This document shows, piece after piece, positions 10,715 to 20,018 of a stretch of 64,000 bases of DNA. The stretch covers positions 1 to 64,000 of the forward strand of contig MJAN01000007.1 of assembly GCA_001875255.1 (NCBI GenBank). Direction: 5' to 3'. The notes beneath the pieces are model-generated. The model did no database searches and had not been told where the DNA came from. It worked only from the letters and a program-made list of their open reading frames with translations. The first letter of the stretch is position 1, and the number at the start of each line of letters is the position of its first letter. The stretch is from Candidatus Sabulitectum silens. GTDB lineage: Bacteria; Fermentibacterota; Fermentibacteria; Fermentibacterales; JCC-6. The position numbers and the translations under genes were made by a program.

Positions 10715-12114
10715 TTGAAAATTACATTCCACGGAGCCGCCAGGGCCGTTACCGGATCACAGCATCTCATAGAGGTTTCCGGAAAAAGGATACTCCTTGA
10801 CTGCGGTCTTGCCCAGGGAAGAAGACAGGAGAGCGAAAGGCTCAACCGCGAGTATTCCTATGAACCTGCTTCTGTGGACGCGGTGGTACTTTCCCATGCA
10901 CATATCGACCATTCCGGGAAGCTTCCCGGTCTTGTAAAGAATGGGTTCAGGGGCTCCATTTTCTCCACGGCGGCCACCAGGGACCTGGCCGCAGTCATGC
11001 TTCCCGATTCCGCCCATATCCAGCAGGCGGACACACAGTACATCAACAAAAACGGGCCAGGGACGGTCTCGAACCGGTTGAACCCCTCTACGACCTTGAA
11101 GATGCCCTCTCCGCCATAGAAAAATTCGTTACCCTGCCCTATGGCCTTTCATTCACCGTATTTCCCGGGGTTGAGCTGAGGTTCCTGGAGGCCGGGCACA
11201 TACTCGGTAGTTCCCAGGTAGAACTTACCGTTTCTGAAAAAGGTATAAAGAAGGTCATTCTGTTCACCGGTGATCTCGGCAGGTTCGACAGACCTATCCT
11301 CCGGGACCCCGACCTGACGCCAAGGCCTGATATCCTGCTGATGGAAAGCACCTATGGAGGCAGGAAGCACGATCCTCAGGAGAAGTCCCTCCTTGATATC
11401 GAGGTGGTGATAAATGAAACTGTCAGGAAGGGAGGGAAGATCATCATTCCCGCCTTCAGTGTGGGTAGGACCCAGGAGATACTCTACTTCCTCAACCTGC
11501 TTTCCTGGCGGAACGCATACCCCGTATTCCGGTTTTCGTGGATTCTCCCCTCTCCTTCAACGCCACCGAGGTCTTCAAGCTGCACCCCGAGGTTTACGAC
11601 AAAGAGCTCAGGGACCTTCTCTACGATGGCCACAGTCCCTTCGTTTTCGAGAACCTTCACTTCGTTCAGAGCGTTTCCGAATCCAAGTCCATCAATACCA
11701 TGAAGGAGCCCATGGTGATCATCTCAGCTTCGGGAATGTGCGAGAACGGCCGGATCCGCCACCACCTGAAGAACAACATCACCAACCCGGCCAATACCAT
11801 AGTGGTGGTGGGTTTCATGGCGGAACACACACTGGGCCGGAGGATCGCGGAGAAGAACTCCACGGTGAACATATTCGGCGAGCCCTATCCCCTTAATGCC
11901 AGGGTGGTCAATGTGGACGGCTTCAGCGCCCACGCCGACCACGACGGCTGATGACCTACTTCAGGGCGGTGGGACAGAAGGCAGAGCATATAGTACTGGT
12001 CCACGGGGAAGCGAAGTCGGCGGAGGCCTGGCCAGGGCAATTGGTTCGGAAACCGAAGCACAAATACTGGTCCCGGAACCGGGGAACACCCTTGAGGTTT
12101 CTGGAACAATCTAG
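10715..12114 (+). CDS. MBL-fold RNA-processing nuclease (beta-CASP/CPSF type), frameshifted
   Basis: Joined length is ~466 residues, normal for bacterial MBL/beta-CASP exonucleases. Visible motifs in order: LSHAHIDHSG (HxHxDH metal site), EAGHILGSSQ, FTGDLG, ESTYGGR, IPAFSVGRTQEIL (beta-CASP motif A region), ISASGMCENGRI and DGFSAHADHDG with a final LVHGE. These are the canonical steps of the family that includes YSH1/CPSF-73-like RNases, acting in the cytoplasm on RNA. Start TTG at 10715 has AAGGAG five bases upstream. Frames change near 11080, 11508, 11950 and 12050 by single missing bases. It is transcribed away from the metalloprotease and stands alone before the next gene (59-base gap). 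Confidence 0.85.
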
Positions 12115-12173
12115 CCGGTTTCTGATTATATTCGCCCGGCCGTACAAACGATAAAACGAACCAGGAGCGCCTT

Positions 12174-13256
12174 ATGGTATCTTGTATCCTTTTTCTGACC
12201 CTTGTTTCCATTTCAGGCTTTGACCCGCCCCTTCAGATGCCCTCCCAGGGGATCGGTTCCGAAACCGTTAGCGAAGGCGTAAGGTCCTTCTCCATGGGGG
12301 GAGTCTCCGCGGGCATACCCGATTCCGGCATGGTCTCCATTGCCAATCCCTCGGCATCCGCATGGGCGGGAACAACTGGATTTTCCTTCGGGGCCAGGGT
12401 CCGGGACACCGAAGACCCTTCATGGTCCGAGGCTTCCGACTTCCCGGATGTTTCCGTAATGATGTCCCTTCCCCTGGGTGTTCAGCTCTCCGGCGTACTC
12501 AGCGGCAGGTCCAGACTGAACTCCACCGACAGTGTTTTCTTCGAGAACGGCTCGGGAACCATCCACTGGTCCGGTTCCACGGCGGAGTCCTACCTTGGCG
12601 CTACACTTAAGGCCTCGAACAATTTTGCCTTTTCCCTGGGCGGCAGATGCTTTTTCGGTTCCGCCCTGGGTGATGCCGTAACGAACAGGGAATCCCCGGG
12701 ACCTATGTGCCTGTTACCCTTCAGTACCGAGACGACATCGCTTTCATATCCTCATGGGGCTTGATTTCGGGGCGTTCTATCGTACAGGAACCGTTTCCGC
12801 GGGTTTTCCATCACCACCGACCGCTCGGGAGACCTCTCGGTTCAGCGGGATTACGCCGGCCCCCAAAGCGCCGATACCACAATGCGCTACTCCATTCCCG
12901 GCGAACTCTCCCTGGGGATATCGGCAAGGGTTCATCCCAGGGTCCTCATAGGGGTCGACTACTTCGGCAGGAAGGCTCTCACCCTGCTGGGTTCCACCAC
13001 GGAAGAGGGCAGTTTCACCGCGGCGGGCTTTGAGGTCAACCCCGGCGGGGGTTTCAGGCTTCGCGGCGGTTATCGGACCATGAACGGTCTCTGGCGCGAC
13101 GGCGCGAACCGCTATTCCGCCGGCCTCGGATACCACATTTCAGGGGGAAACGCCTCCCTCGACGCCGGCGTAAGCTGGGAAAGCTGGAATGAGGACCAGT
13201 CCGAAACCGTTTATTTCATGGGGATAAGGGCCTCGGAGAATTGGCTGGGACGGTAG
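12174..13256 (+). CDS. Outer-membrane beta-barrel protein (PorV/FadL-like), frameshifted
   Basis: Joined length is about 360 residues. A signal peptide precedes a glycine/serine-rich barrel with alternating hydrophobic strands. The start of the mature protein ([24 protein letters not shown]) has the pattern seen in PorV/PorQ and FadL-like barrels, in which an N-terminal A-x-x-x-N-P-A hatch segment follows a conserved G-G. In type IX-secreting bacteria such proteins act as shuttle or translocon partners, but here that is inference from resemblance plus the presence of cargo-like tails elsewhere. Frame junctions occur near 12705 and 12850. SD AGGAG lies ten bases before ATG 12174. Confidence 0.55.
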
Positions 13257-13943
13257 TTCTCATACCGGCCAGAATGGGTTCCACCCGGCTTCCGGGCAAA
13301 CCCCTGGCGGACATCTGCGGACGCCTCTCATACTCAGGGTTCTCCACGGCGCCGCCGGCGCTTCTCCTGAGAGGCTGGCGGTGGCCACCGATTCCAGGGA
13401 GATCTTTGAAACGGTAACAGGCGCCGGCTATGAATCGGTGATGACCGGTCCGGCGGAGAACGGCACCGGAAGGGTATACGAAGCCTGGAAAAAATGGGAT
13501 CCCGGGAGACAGGATAATCAACCTTCAGGGCGACGAGCCCGGTGCCGACCCATCCTGGATAGAGGCCCTCAGTGCCGCTGACACCGGGCCGAAGTCTGTT
13601 TCAACCCTTGTCAGCGCCATTTCGCCGGAGAGGGCGGAGGACCCTTCGGTGGTAAAGGCGGTCTTCACACCTGCCAACAGAGCCCTTTATTTTCCAGGAG
13701 CCCGGTCCCCTGGGGTTCCCGGGTTTTTACCAGCACCTGGGGGTTTACTGTTTCACACCGGAAAGTCTTCAGCTCTGCGTAGATTCTCCCCGGGGCACCC
13801 TTGCGGCAGCGGAGGGACTTGAGCAGCTTTCATGGATGGAGAACGGCATAGGGATCAATGTCGTTCCCGGTGGATGGAAGGGGATGGGAGTGGACACACC
13901 CCAGGACCTTGAGGAGGCCAGGGAATGGTTCGGAAAGAACTGA
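13241..13943 (+). CDS. kdsB: 3-deoxy-manno-octulosonate cytidylyltransferase, frameshifted
   Basis: CMP-Kdo synthetase, activating Kdo for lipid A glycosylation in the cytoplasm. About 234 residues when joined, close to the family's ~245. Evidence: N-terminal [18 protein letters not shown], then QGDEP, YFSRSPVP and a closing ENG…V…G-V-D-T-P-x-D-L block, all standard for KdsB. Frame changes lie near 13312, 13495 and 13690 and one more around 13760. The likely start is TTG 13241, inside the end of the barrel gene (16-base overlap), with GGAG just upstream. The stop overlaps kdsA by 19 bases, showing it heads the Kdo operon. Confidence 0.8.
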
Positions 13944-14730
13944 CATCAGGGCTGCCGCTCTTTATAGCAGGCCCATGCGGCATTGAATCGGAAGCCATGG
14001 TCATGGAAACCGCAGGCTTCGTCAGAGGTCTTGCCAACCATTTCCGGGGCAGGGCTGAGTTCGTTTTCAAAAGCTCCTTCCTGAAGGACAACCGAACCTC
14101 CGCCGGTTCCTGGGCGGGTCCTGGTATGAAGGAGGGGTTGAGGGTACTGGGGAAGGTCCGTGAAGAGTTCGACCTTGCCCTTCTCACCGACATACACACC
14201 GCCGATCAGGCACTTCCCGTTTCCCGAGTCTGTCAGATCTTGCAGATACCCGCCTTCCTTTGCCGCCAGACATCCCTTCTTGCAGCCGCCGGCGCCACCG
14301 GTCTGCCGGTGAATGTGAAGAAGGGCAGTTCATGTCTCCGGAGAACATGAAGGGGGCTGTTGATAAACTCAGGGAATCCGGCTGCCCCCATGTCCTCCTC
14401 ACCGAGAGGGGAAGCTTTTTCGGTTATGGTGACCTGGTGGTGGACATGCGCTCCCTTACGGTGATGGATGGCATTTCCGACGGGGTAGTCATGGACATTA
14501 CCCATTCGCTGCAGAAACCAGGTGCCGACGGCGGGATCTCCGGCGGCGATCGCTCCTTCGCAGTTCAGATGGCTCGGGCCTCCGCCGCCTGGGGGATTTC
14601 CGGCATCTTCCTGGAAGTACACCCGGATCCATCCCGGGCCCTTAGTGACAGGGCTGTTATGCTGAGTTTTTCAAAGGCTGAAGAGCTGATTGAAGCGGCC
14701 CTCAACTGCTGGCGGGGGGTGAGTGAGTGA
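13925..14730 (+). CDS. kdsA: 3-deoxy-8-phosphooctulonate synthase, frameshifted
   Basis: Condenses arabinose 5-phosphate with phosphoenolpyruvate to Kdo 8-phosphate. Joined length ~268 residues matches the family. Recognised by IAGPCGIES, FKSSFLKDNR, LTDIHTADQ, IPAFLCRQT, VNVKKG, LTERGSFFGYGDLVVDMR, VMDITHS and FLEVHPDP. ATG 13925 has GAGGAGG at seven bases. One frame change sits near 14325 (KKG then GQFMSPENM), one base lost. The stop codon overlaps the GTG start of kdsC. The presence of a Cys or Asn in the metal position cannot be judged with certainty across the shift, but the PCGIES segment has the usual layout. Confidence 0.9.
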
Positions 14731-15203
14731 ACCTCAAGGATATCAGGCTGGTTGCCCTTGATGTTGACGGGACCCTTACCGACGGAAGGCTGCTTTACGG
14801 GCCTGAAGGCGTTTCCCAGGCCTTCAGCGCCAAGGACGGACAGGGGATCATGAAGCTGCTTCAGGCAGGGGTTCAGGTTGCCTTCGTATCCTTCAGGGAT
14901 CTTCCCTCCACGCGAATGCGAGCCTCCGATCTGGGTGTTTCGCTGCTCTGCCTGGGCAGTTCCGATAAGGCTCTTTCCCTTAAAAACCTTGCGGATCACC
15001 TCGATATTCCCTCCTCTTCCATCCTTTTCATGGGAGATGACGAAAAGGACATTCCGGCAATGAAGACCGCCGGTGTTTCAGCGTGCCCGGCTGATGCATC
15101 CCCCTCTGTGAAGGAGATATGTCACATGACCGCCAGGGCCGACGGGGGCACCGGAGCGGTGAGGGAGATAGCTGAAGCTGTACTGGAGGCCCTTGATGAA
15201 TGA
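14727..15203 (+). CDS. kdsC: 3-deoxy-8-phosphooctulonate 8-phosphatase
   Basis: Intact 158-residue HAD phosphatase that hydrolyses Kdo 8-phosphate to Kdo. DVDGTLTDG supplies the nucleophile/acid Asp pair (residues ~12 and 14), FSAKDGQGI is the KdsC signature, and FMGDDEKDIPAM holds the motif-4 acidic residues. One deviation: the usual motif-2 region (SGR) reads VSFRDLPSTR here. GTG start overlaps the kdsA stop; its own stop overlaps kdsD, giving tight coupling. Confidence 0.9.
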   Translation: MNLKDIRLVALDVDGTLTDGRLLYGPEGVSQAFSAKDGQGIMKLLQAGVQVAFVSFRDLPSTRMRASDLGVSLLCLGSSDKALSLKNLADHLDIPSSSILFMGDDEKDIPAMKTAGVSACPADASPSVKEICHMTARADGGTGAVREIAEAVLEALDE

Positions 15204-16152
15204 TCTTCTGACCGAGGCAAAACGGGTCTTTCAGATCGAGATAGAGTGGCTTGAGGAAACGCTGTCGATGAATTCCGAGAGCTTTCCCCGGGCGGTGGAA
15301 CTCCTCCGGGGCACCATGGGCAAAATAGTTGTCTGCGGCATCGGCAAGTCGGGGCTGGTGGGCAGAAAGATCGCCGCTACCATGACCAGTACCGGAACAC
15401 CTGCCTATTTCCTTCATCCCTCCGAGGGCATCCACGGCGATGTGGGTATGCTTTCCAGGGGAGATTCCTCCCTTGTGCTCTCCAAAAGCGGAGACACCGG
15501 CGAGATCTCCGCCCTGCTTCCCATCCTCAGGAAACTGCGCATACCGGTGGTGGCCATTGTTTCCAGCAGGAATTCCCTTCTTGGCCGATTCGCCGATGTG
15601 GTACTTGAGCTTCCCAACCGCCGGGAAGCCTGCCCCTTCGACCTGGCCCCCACCGCCAGCACAACGGCAATGATGGCCCTGGGAGATGCCCTTTCCATGG
15701 CTATGCTCAAGCTATCCGGGTTTACCCCGGAGGATTTCGCCGAGGTCCACCCCGGTGGTGTTCTCGGCAGAAAACTCCTGATGCGTGTATCCGATCTCAT
15801 GGAATGTGCCAGTCTGCCCCTTCTTCCACTGGATACCCCTGTCACCGATGCCCTTCAGGAAATGACCGCCCACCGGGGGATATGTCTTGCGGTTGACCAG
15901 CGGAACAGACTCATGGGGGTTTTCGTCTATGGCGATCTCGGCAGGCTCATGAAGACAGCCCCTGACCTCCGGGGTCTCAGCCTTTCAGAGGTGATGACCG
16001 GGAATCCCGCGGTATGCTCTCCGGATGACCTTGTGGCCCTTGCTGTACAGAGGATGGAGGAGATGGGGATAACTTCCATAGTCGCAGTGGATGACAAGGG
16101 GATCCCCATGGGCATACTCTACCTTCATGACGCACTGACCCTGGGTTTCTGA
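15196..16152 (+). CDS. kdsD: Arabinose-5-phosphate isomerase (SIS + two CBS domains)
   Basis: Intact 318-residue protein of normal length. It interconverts ribulose 5-phosphate and arabinose 5-phosphate, the Kdo precursor. An SIS domain occupies about residues 30-165 (VCGIGKSGLVGRK, TGTPAYFLHPSEG, LSKSGDTGE, PTASTTAMMALGDALS), followed by EVHPGGVLGR and a pair of CBS domains to the C-terminus (…DLMECASLPLL…, VMTGNPAVCSPDDLVALAVQRM). ATG 15196 follows GGAGG by seven bases and overlaps the kdsC stop. A hairpin region follows before lptC. Confidence 0.93.
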   Translation: MNDLLTEAKRVFQIEIEWLEETLSMNSESFPRAVELLRGTMGKIVVCGIGKSGLVGRKIAATMTSTGTPAYFLHPSEGIHGDVGMLSRGDSSLVLSKSGDTGEISALLPILRKLRIPVVAIVSSRNSLLGRFADVVLELPNRREACPFDLAPTASTTAMMALGDALSMAMLKLSGFTPEDFAEVHPGGVLGRKLLMRVSDLMECASLPLLPLDTPVTDALQEMTAHRGICLAVDQRNRLMGVFVYGDLGRLMKTAPDLRGLSLSEVMTGNPAVCSPDDLVALAVQRMEEMGITSIVAVDDKGIPMGILYLHDALTLGF

Positions 16153-16174
16153 GGGTTCCATTTTCCGGCGGTCT

Positions 16175-16216
16175 ATAGCCGGATCGGTGAAAAATCGGTA
16201 TCTTTTCACCGGCTAT
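16175..16216 (+). repeat. Compound inverted repeat between kdsD and lptC
   Basis: Inner arms GGTGAAAA (16186-16193) and TTTTCACC (16203-16210) with outer arms ATAGCC (16175-16180) and GGCTAT (16211-16216); a 5-base bulge (GGATC) sits on the left side only. No T-run follows, so it is not a typical terminator; an attenuator, RNA-stability hairpin or operator is possible. Confidence 0.6.
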
Positions 16217-16254
16217 GATCCATATGTGAACAGCCTGAAATGGAGAAATCACCG

Positions 16255-16823
16255 TTGAAATCAGGATATCCCGGTAACCCTTCCATGCTATGCCTCTCTT
16301 TGATCCTCATGGTTGTTTTTGCCTGCGGGAATCCCCCGGAGGAATGGTCCGAGGAGAGCGGAAGGGTACAGACAGTGTCGGAGGTAAGGCTGGTGCAGTC
16401 CGAAGAGGGCATCAGGGACTGGATGCTCACCGGGGATTCTGCGGTATACCGCGAAGAAGACAGCCTTCTCACAATTATCGATGTGAACATAGTCTTCTAT
16501 GAGAATGATATTCCCGAAAGCTTTCTGAGAAGCGATACCGGTTCCTCCGATCTCGTGGACGGCCGGACGGTCCTCTGGGGAAATGTCTTCGCGGAGAATA
16601 CAGAGGGAAGGACCCTTACCACCGATCTCCTCAACTGGTCCGATTCTATGGGAACCTTCCAGACCGACTGTCTTGTCACCTTCATGATACCTGAATCCAC
16701 AGGGACCACCACCTGCAGGGCAGGGGAGTGGTTTTTGATACAGGTCTGTCCGCCGTGGGGGATATTACCGTGCAGGAATCCTTCACCGCGGTGACCACCG
16801 GTGAGGTTCCCCTTGACCGGTAA
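16255..16823 (+). CDS. lptC: LPS export periplasmic/lipoprotein LptC, frameshifted
   Basis: About 189 residues, normal for LptC. A short N-terminus, one hydrophobic segment and MVVFAC give a possible lipobox; a single beta-jellyroll repeat pattern follows (VRLVQSEEG…WMLTGDSAVYREED…VNIVFYEND). LptC passes LPS from the LptBFG extractor to LptA. The frame changes near 16735 and the protein then ends at 16823, overlapping lptA. The favoured start is TTG 16255 with GGAGAA seven bases upstream; ATG 16240 lies over that SD. Assignment rests on the fold pattern and position between kdsD and lptA/lptB. Confidence 0.7.
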
Positions 16824-17869
16824 AGCCCTCCCCCTCCTTCTGATGCTCTTTGCCGCGGCTGGGTCCGGCGGCGGGGTGTTCACCGTAACATCTGACCACG
16901 CATCCACCTCGGAGACCGAGGGAGGAGAAACACTACTCACCCTCAGGGGCAATGTGGTGGTAACCGACGATCAGGTTACGGTAACATCCGATTCCGCAAG
17001 GGTATTCCAGACATCAGAACGGGCCGAGTTCTTCTCCGGGGTCCATGTGGAAGCGGACACCCTGAACGCCGATGGTGCCTATCTGACCTATTCCCGTATT
17101 ACCGGTGTCATGGTCCTGGCTGGAGGCGCCCGGCTTTCCGACGGCTCCTCCACCCTCACCGCGGACAGGGTTGACTGGTTCAGGTTCAGGGACATGGCCA
17201 CCGCAAGGGAGGAGTGCTCCTCACCGGCGACTGGCTGGGTGAGGTCAGTGGTGAATACGCATTGTATGACAGGAAGCGGGGAAGCCTTTTCGTTACCGTC
17301 GAACCGGTTCTGACAAGGGTGGAGGATTCCGACACCACGGTTATAACCGCGGATCGTCTCGAGTTCTTTGAGGAGGGCGAGAGGGCAGAGGCCCAGGGGA
17401 ATGCCTTCGTAACCATGCCCGGCAGGGACATGGAAACCGAGAGCGAGTATCTCAGGTACTTCGGAGAGGAACAGAGGATGGAGCTCATCGGTTCACCGGA
17501 GATCAGGTCCGGGGAGGGTCTCCTTCGGGGCGACTGGATGGAGGGGCTGCTGAATGATAATGGTGCCATTGAGTTCCTTCGAATCGAGGGGGCCGCCTCG
17601 GGGAATTTCAGCGAAGAGGTCACCACGGTTGACTTTCATTCACAGAGGCTGAATTTACCTTCCTGGCCGGGGGGGAGGAACTCGACAGCCTCCTTCTGCA
17701 GGGAAGCGCCGTTCTCAATGTTTTCGGTGAGGATTCACTGCGGGTGGAGGCAAACACCATATCCGCCGAGGAAATCGTTATAGATTTCTTTGACGGAGAA
17801 GCAGAAACGGTGATGGCCCGGGGGACCGTAAGGGGCACATACAGCTGGAGCGGGGAGTTTCGTGACTGA
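16801..17869 (+). CDS. lptA: LptA/OstA-like periplasmic LPS transport protein, frameshifted
   Basis: About 355 residues, roughly twice a classical LptA, so it contains several OstA-like jellyroll repeats. Signal peptide PLLLMLFAAAG is followed by repeated T-L-x-G-N-V-V-V / TSDSARVFQTSERAEF / DTLNADGAYLTYSR patterns, the usual LptA strand sequence, and again by ITADRLEFFEEGERAEAQGNA. Frame changes lie near 17200 and 17655. It would bridge the periplasm to the outer-membrane LptD. GTG 16801 overlaps the lptC end; stop overlaps lptB. Confidence 0.75.
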
Positions 17870-18602
17870 CACAGACCGAGCGGACATTCTCAGGGCCGAG
17901 GGCCTTGTAAAGAAATACAGGAAGAGGAAGGTGGTGGACGGCGTGAGCCTCGAGGTAAAGAGGGGCGAGATCGTCGGACTTCTGGGGCCGAACGGTGCGG
18001 GGAAGACCACAACCTTCTATCAGATCGTCGGCTTCATCAAACCAGACGGCGGAAGTGTGTTCCTGGATCAGAGGGAGATAACCGGGCTTCCCATGTACAA
18101 AAGGGCAAGGCTCGGTCTTGGATACCTTCCCCAGGAATCCAGCGTCTTCAGGAAAATGACCGTGGCGGACAACCTCATGTGCATTCTGGAAACCACCTCA
18201 TTGCCAAAGAAAGAACGCCGTGCCAGGCAGAAAAGGCTCATGGATGAACTGGGGATCACCCGCCTTGCGGATCAGAAGGCATACACGCTCTCCGGAGGCG
18301 AGAGAAGAAGGGTAGAGATAGCCAGGGCCCTGGTTACAGATCCTGGATTCCTTCTTCTAGATGAACCCTTCGCCGGAATCGATCCCATAGCCGTGGCTGA
18401 CATTCAGGAGATCATAAGGAAACTGGCGGAAAAGGGACTGGGTGTACTTATAACCGACCACAGCGTCAGGGAAACCCTAGCGATTACCGACAGGGCCTAC
18501 ATCATGTACGACGGCAGGGTACTGATATCCGGCTCCGCCCAGGAACTCGCCAACGATCCGGAAGCAAGAAAGATCTATCTCGGAGAAAGGTTCACACTCT
18601 GA
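17862..18602 (+). CDS. lptB: LPS export ABC transporter ATP-binding protein
   Basis: Intact 246-residue ABC ATPase powering LPS extraction with LptF/LptG (not in this window). Walker A GPNGAGKTT, Q-loop region PQESSVFRKMTV (a typical LptB stretch), signature LSGGERRR, Walker B FLLLDEPFAGIDP and the switch histidine in ITDHSVRETL are all present. GTG 17862 has GGGGAG four bases upstream and overlaps the lptA stop. Only two bases separate it from rpoN. Confidence 0.95.
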   Translation: MTDTDRADILRAEGLVKKYRKRKVVDGVSLEVKRGEIVGLLGPNGAGKTTTFYQIVGFIKPDGGSVFLDQREITGLPMYKRARLGLGYLPQESSVFRKMTVADNLMCILETTSLPKKERRARQKRLMDELGITRLADQKAYTLSGGERRRVEIARALVTDPGFLLLDEPFAGIDPIAVADIQEIIRKLAEKGLGVLITDHSVRETLAITDRAYIMYDGRVLISGSAQELANDPEARKIYLGERFTL

Positions 18603-18604
18603 CA

Positions 18605-20007
18605 ATGCCGGAACTGAGAACCCAGCTCAAGCTGACCCAGACGCAGAAGCTCGCCATGACCCAGACCCTCAGGCAGCAGCTGGAGATCCTTCAGATGCCC
18701 TCCACGGAACTAGAAGGCCTCATCGAAACGGAGCTGGCGGAAACCCCTTCTGGAAGAGGAGGGCAGTTCAGCCGACGGCACCGAAGGTGAAGAGGACAGC
18801 GAAAAGGACGAAGAACCGGAAAGGGAGGACCCGGGCGAAGATGATCCCTGGACATATTGAAGGAGATAGACGAGCAGATAGGAACTATGCCCGCAAGCAG
18901 GTATCGTGAGGAGGAACCCTGGCACCCCGAAGCGGTGAGAACCCCCACCCTGAGCGAACATCTTCTGGCACAGCTGGACACCATGGAGCTGTCCTCCAAC
19001 GAGGAAAGCGCAGCGGTATATGTGATCTATTCCCTTGACCGTCATGGCCTTCTGGGTCTGGATCCGGAAGAACTTCAGATCGGATGGGGAGGCCCTGTGA
19101 GCATACTGCGAAGGGGAGTAAATATCGTTCAGAGGATGGACCCGCCGGGGGTCGCCCAGTTCTCCGCCAGGGATGCCCTCCTTTTTCAGCTGAAGCGGAG
19201 GGATGGCGAAAACGCCGCTGAATCCCTTGAGTACAGGATCATTCTCAGGTGCTTCCATGAACTGGCTGAAAGGAAGATAACCGGTATCTCCGGGGAACTC
19301 GGGGTTACCCCGCACCAGGTGGAGGAGGCCATCGAGAGGATCAAGCTTCTCAATCCCTGGCCCGGGGCGGAGTTCGCCGGAAGTTCCAATACCACGGTAA
19401 TACCGGACATCATCATAGAGAAACACGACGGCAAGTTCCTTGTGTTCCTGAACGATGACCGCTTTCCCCATCTTGCCATAAGCAGCCGCAACCGGCGGAT
19501 ACTGGAGTCTCCCTCCACAGGAGCAGTGGAAAAGAACTATGTGAAGAAGAAGTTCAAAAAGGCCAGCTGGTTCATAAGGGCGATTAGGCAGAGACAGGAA
19601 ACGGTGACAAGGATAGCGGAGTTCATCACAAGGAAGCAGGAGGGTTTTCTAAGGAACGGGGTGGATTCCCTGGTTCCCCTTACCCTCCAGGAGGCCGCCG
19701 AGGCACTGGGCTACAACCAGTCAACCATCAGCAGGGCCATCAACGGCAAGTATGTGCAGTCCCCCAGGGGATACATGAAATGAGGTACTATTTCAGCAGG
19801 GGAAGCGCCGACACTTCGGTGGCGGCGGCCACGGTACGGGAAGAGATAAAGAGGATAATTGCCGCGGAGGACAGCAGCAAACCGCTCAGTGACGAGAAGA
19901 TCGCGGAAATGCTCAACGCCGCCGGCACACAGATAAAAAGACGGACGGTCGCTAACTACAGAAAACAGATGGATATACCGGGCGCCAGGAAGAGAAGGCG
20001 CTTCTAA
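18605..20007 (+). CDS. rpoN: RNA polymerase sigma-54 factor, frameshifted
   Basis: About 467 residues joined, the normal size. The Gln/Leu-rich activator-binding region (LTQTQKLAMTQTLRQQLEIL) opens the protein, an acidic linker (EEDSEKDEEPE) follows, then the core-binding domain (RMDPPGVAQFSARD), the HTH (LTLQEAAEALGYNQSTISRAINGKYV) and the RpoN box KRRTVANYR near the end. Three frame changes lie near 18750, 18855 and 19775; the last splits the RpoN box domain from the rest, and restoring one base gives the expected G-Y-M-K-x-R-Y-Y-F-S. The position after lptB is the widely conserved one. No clear -24/-12 promoter was found in the window. Confidence 0.92.
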
Positions 20008-20018
20008 GGGGATTCAGG

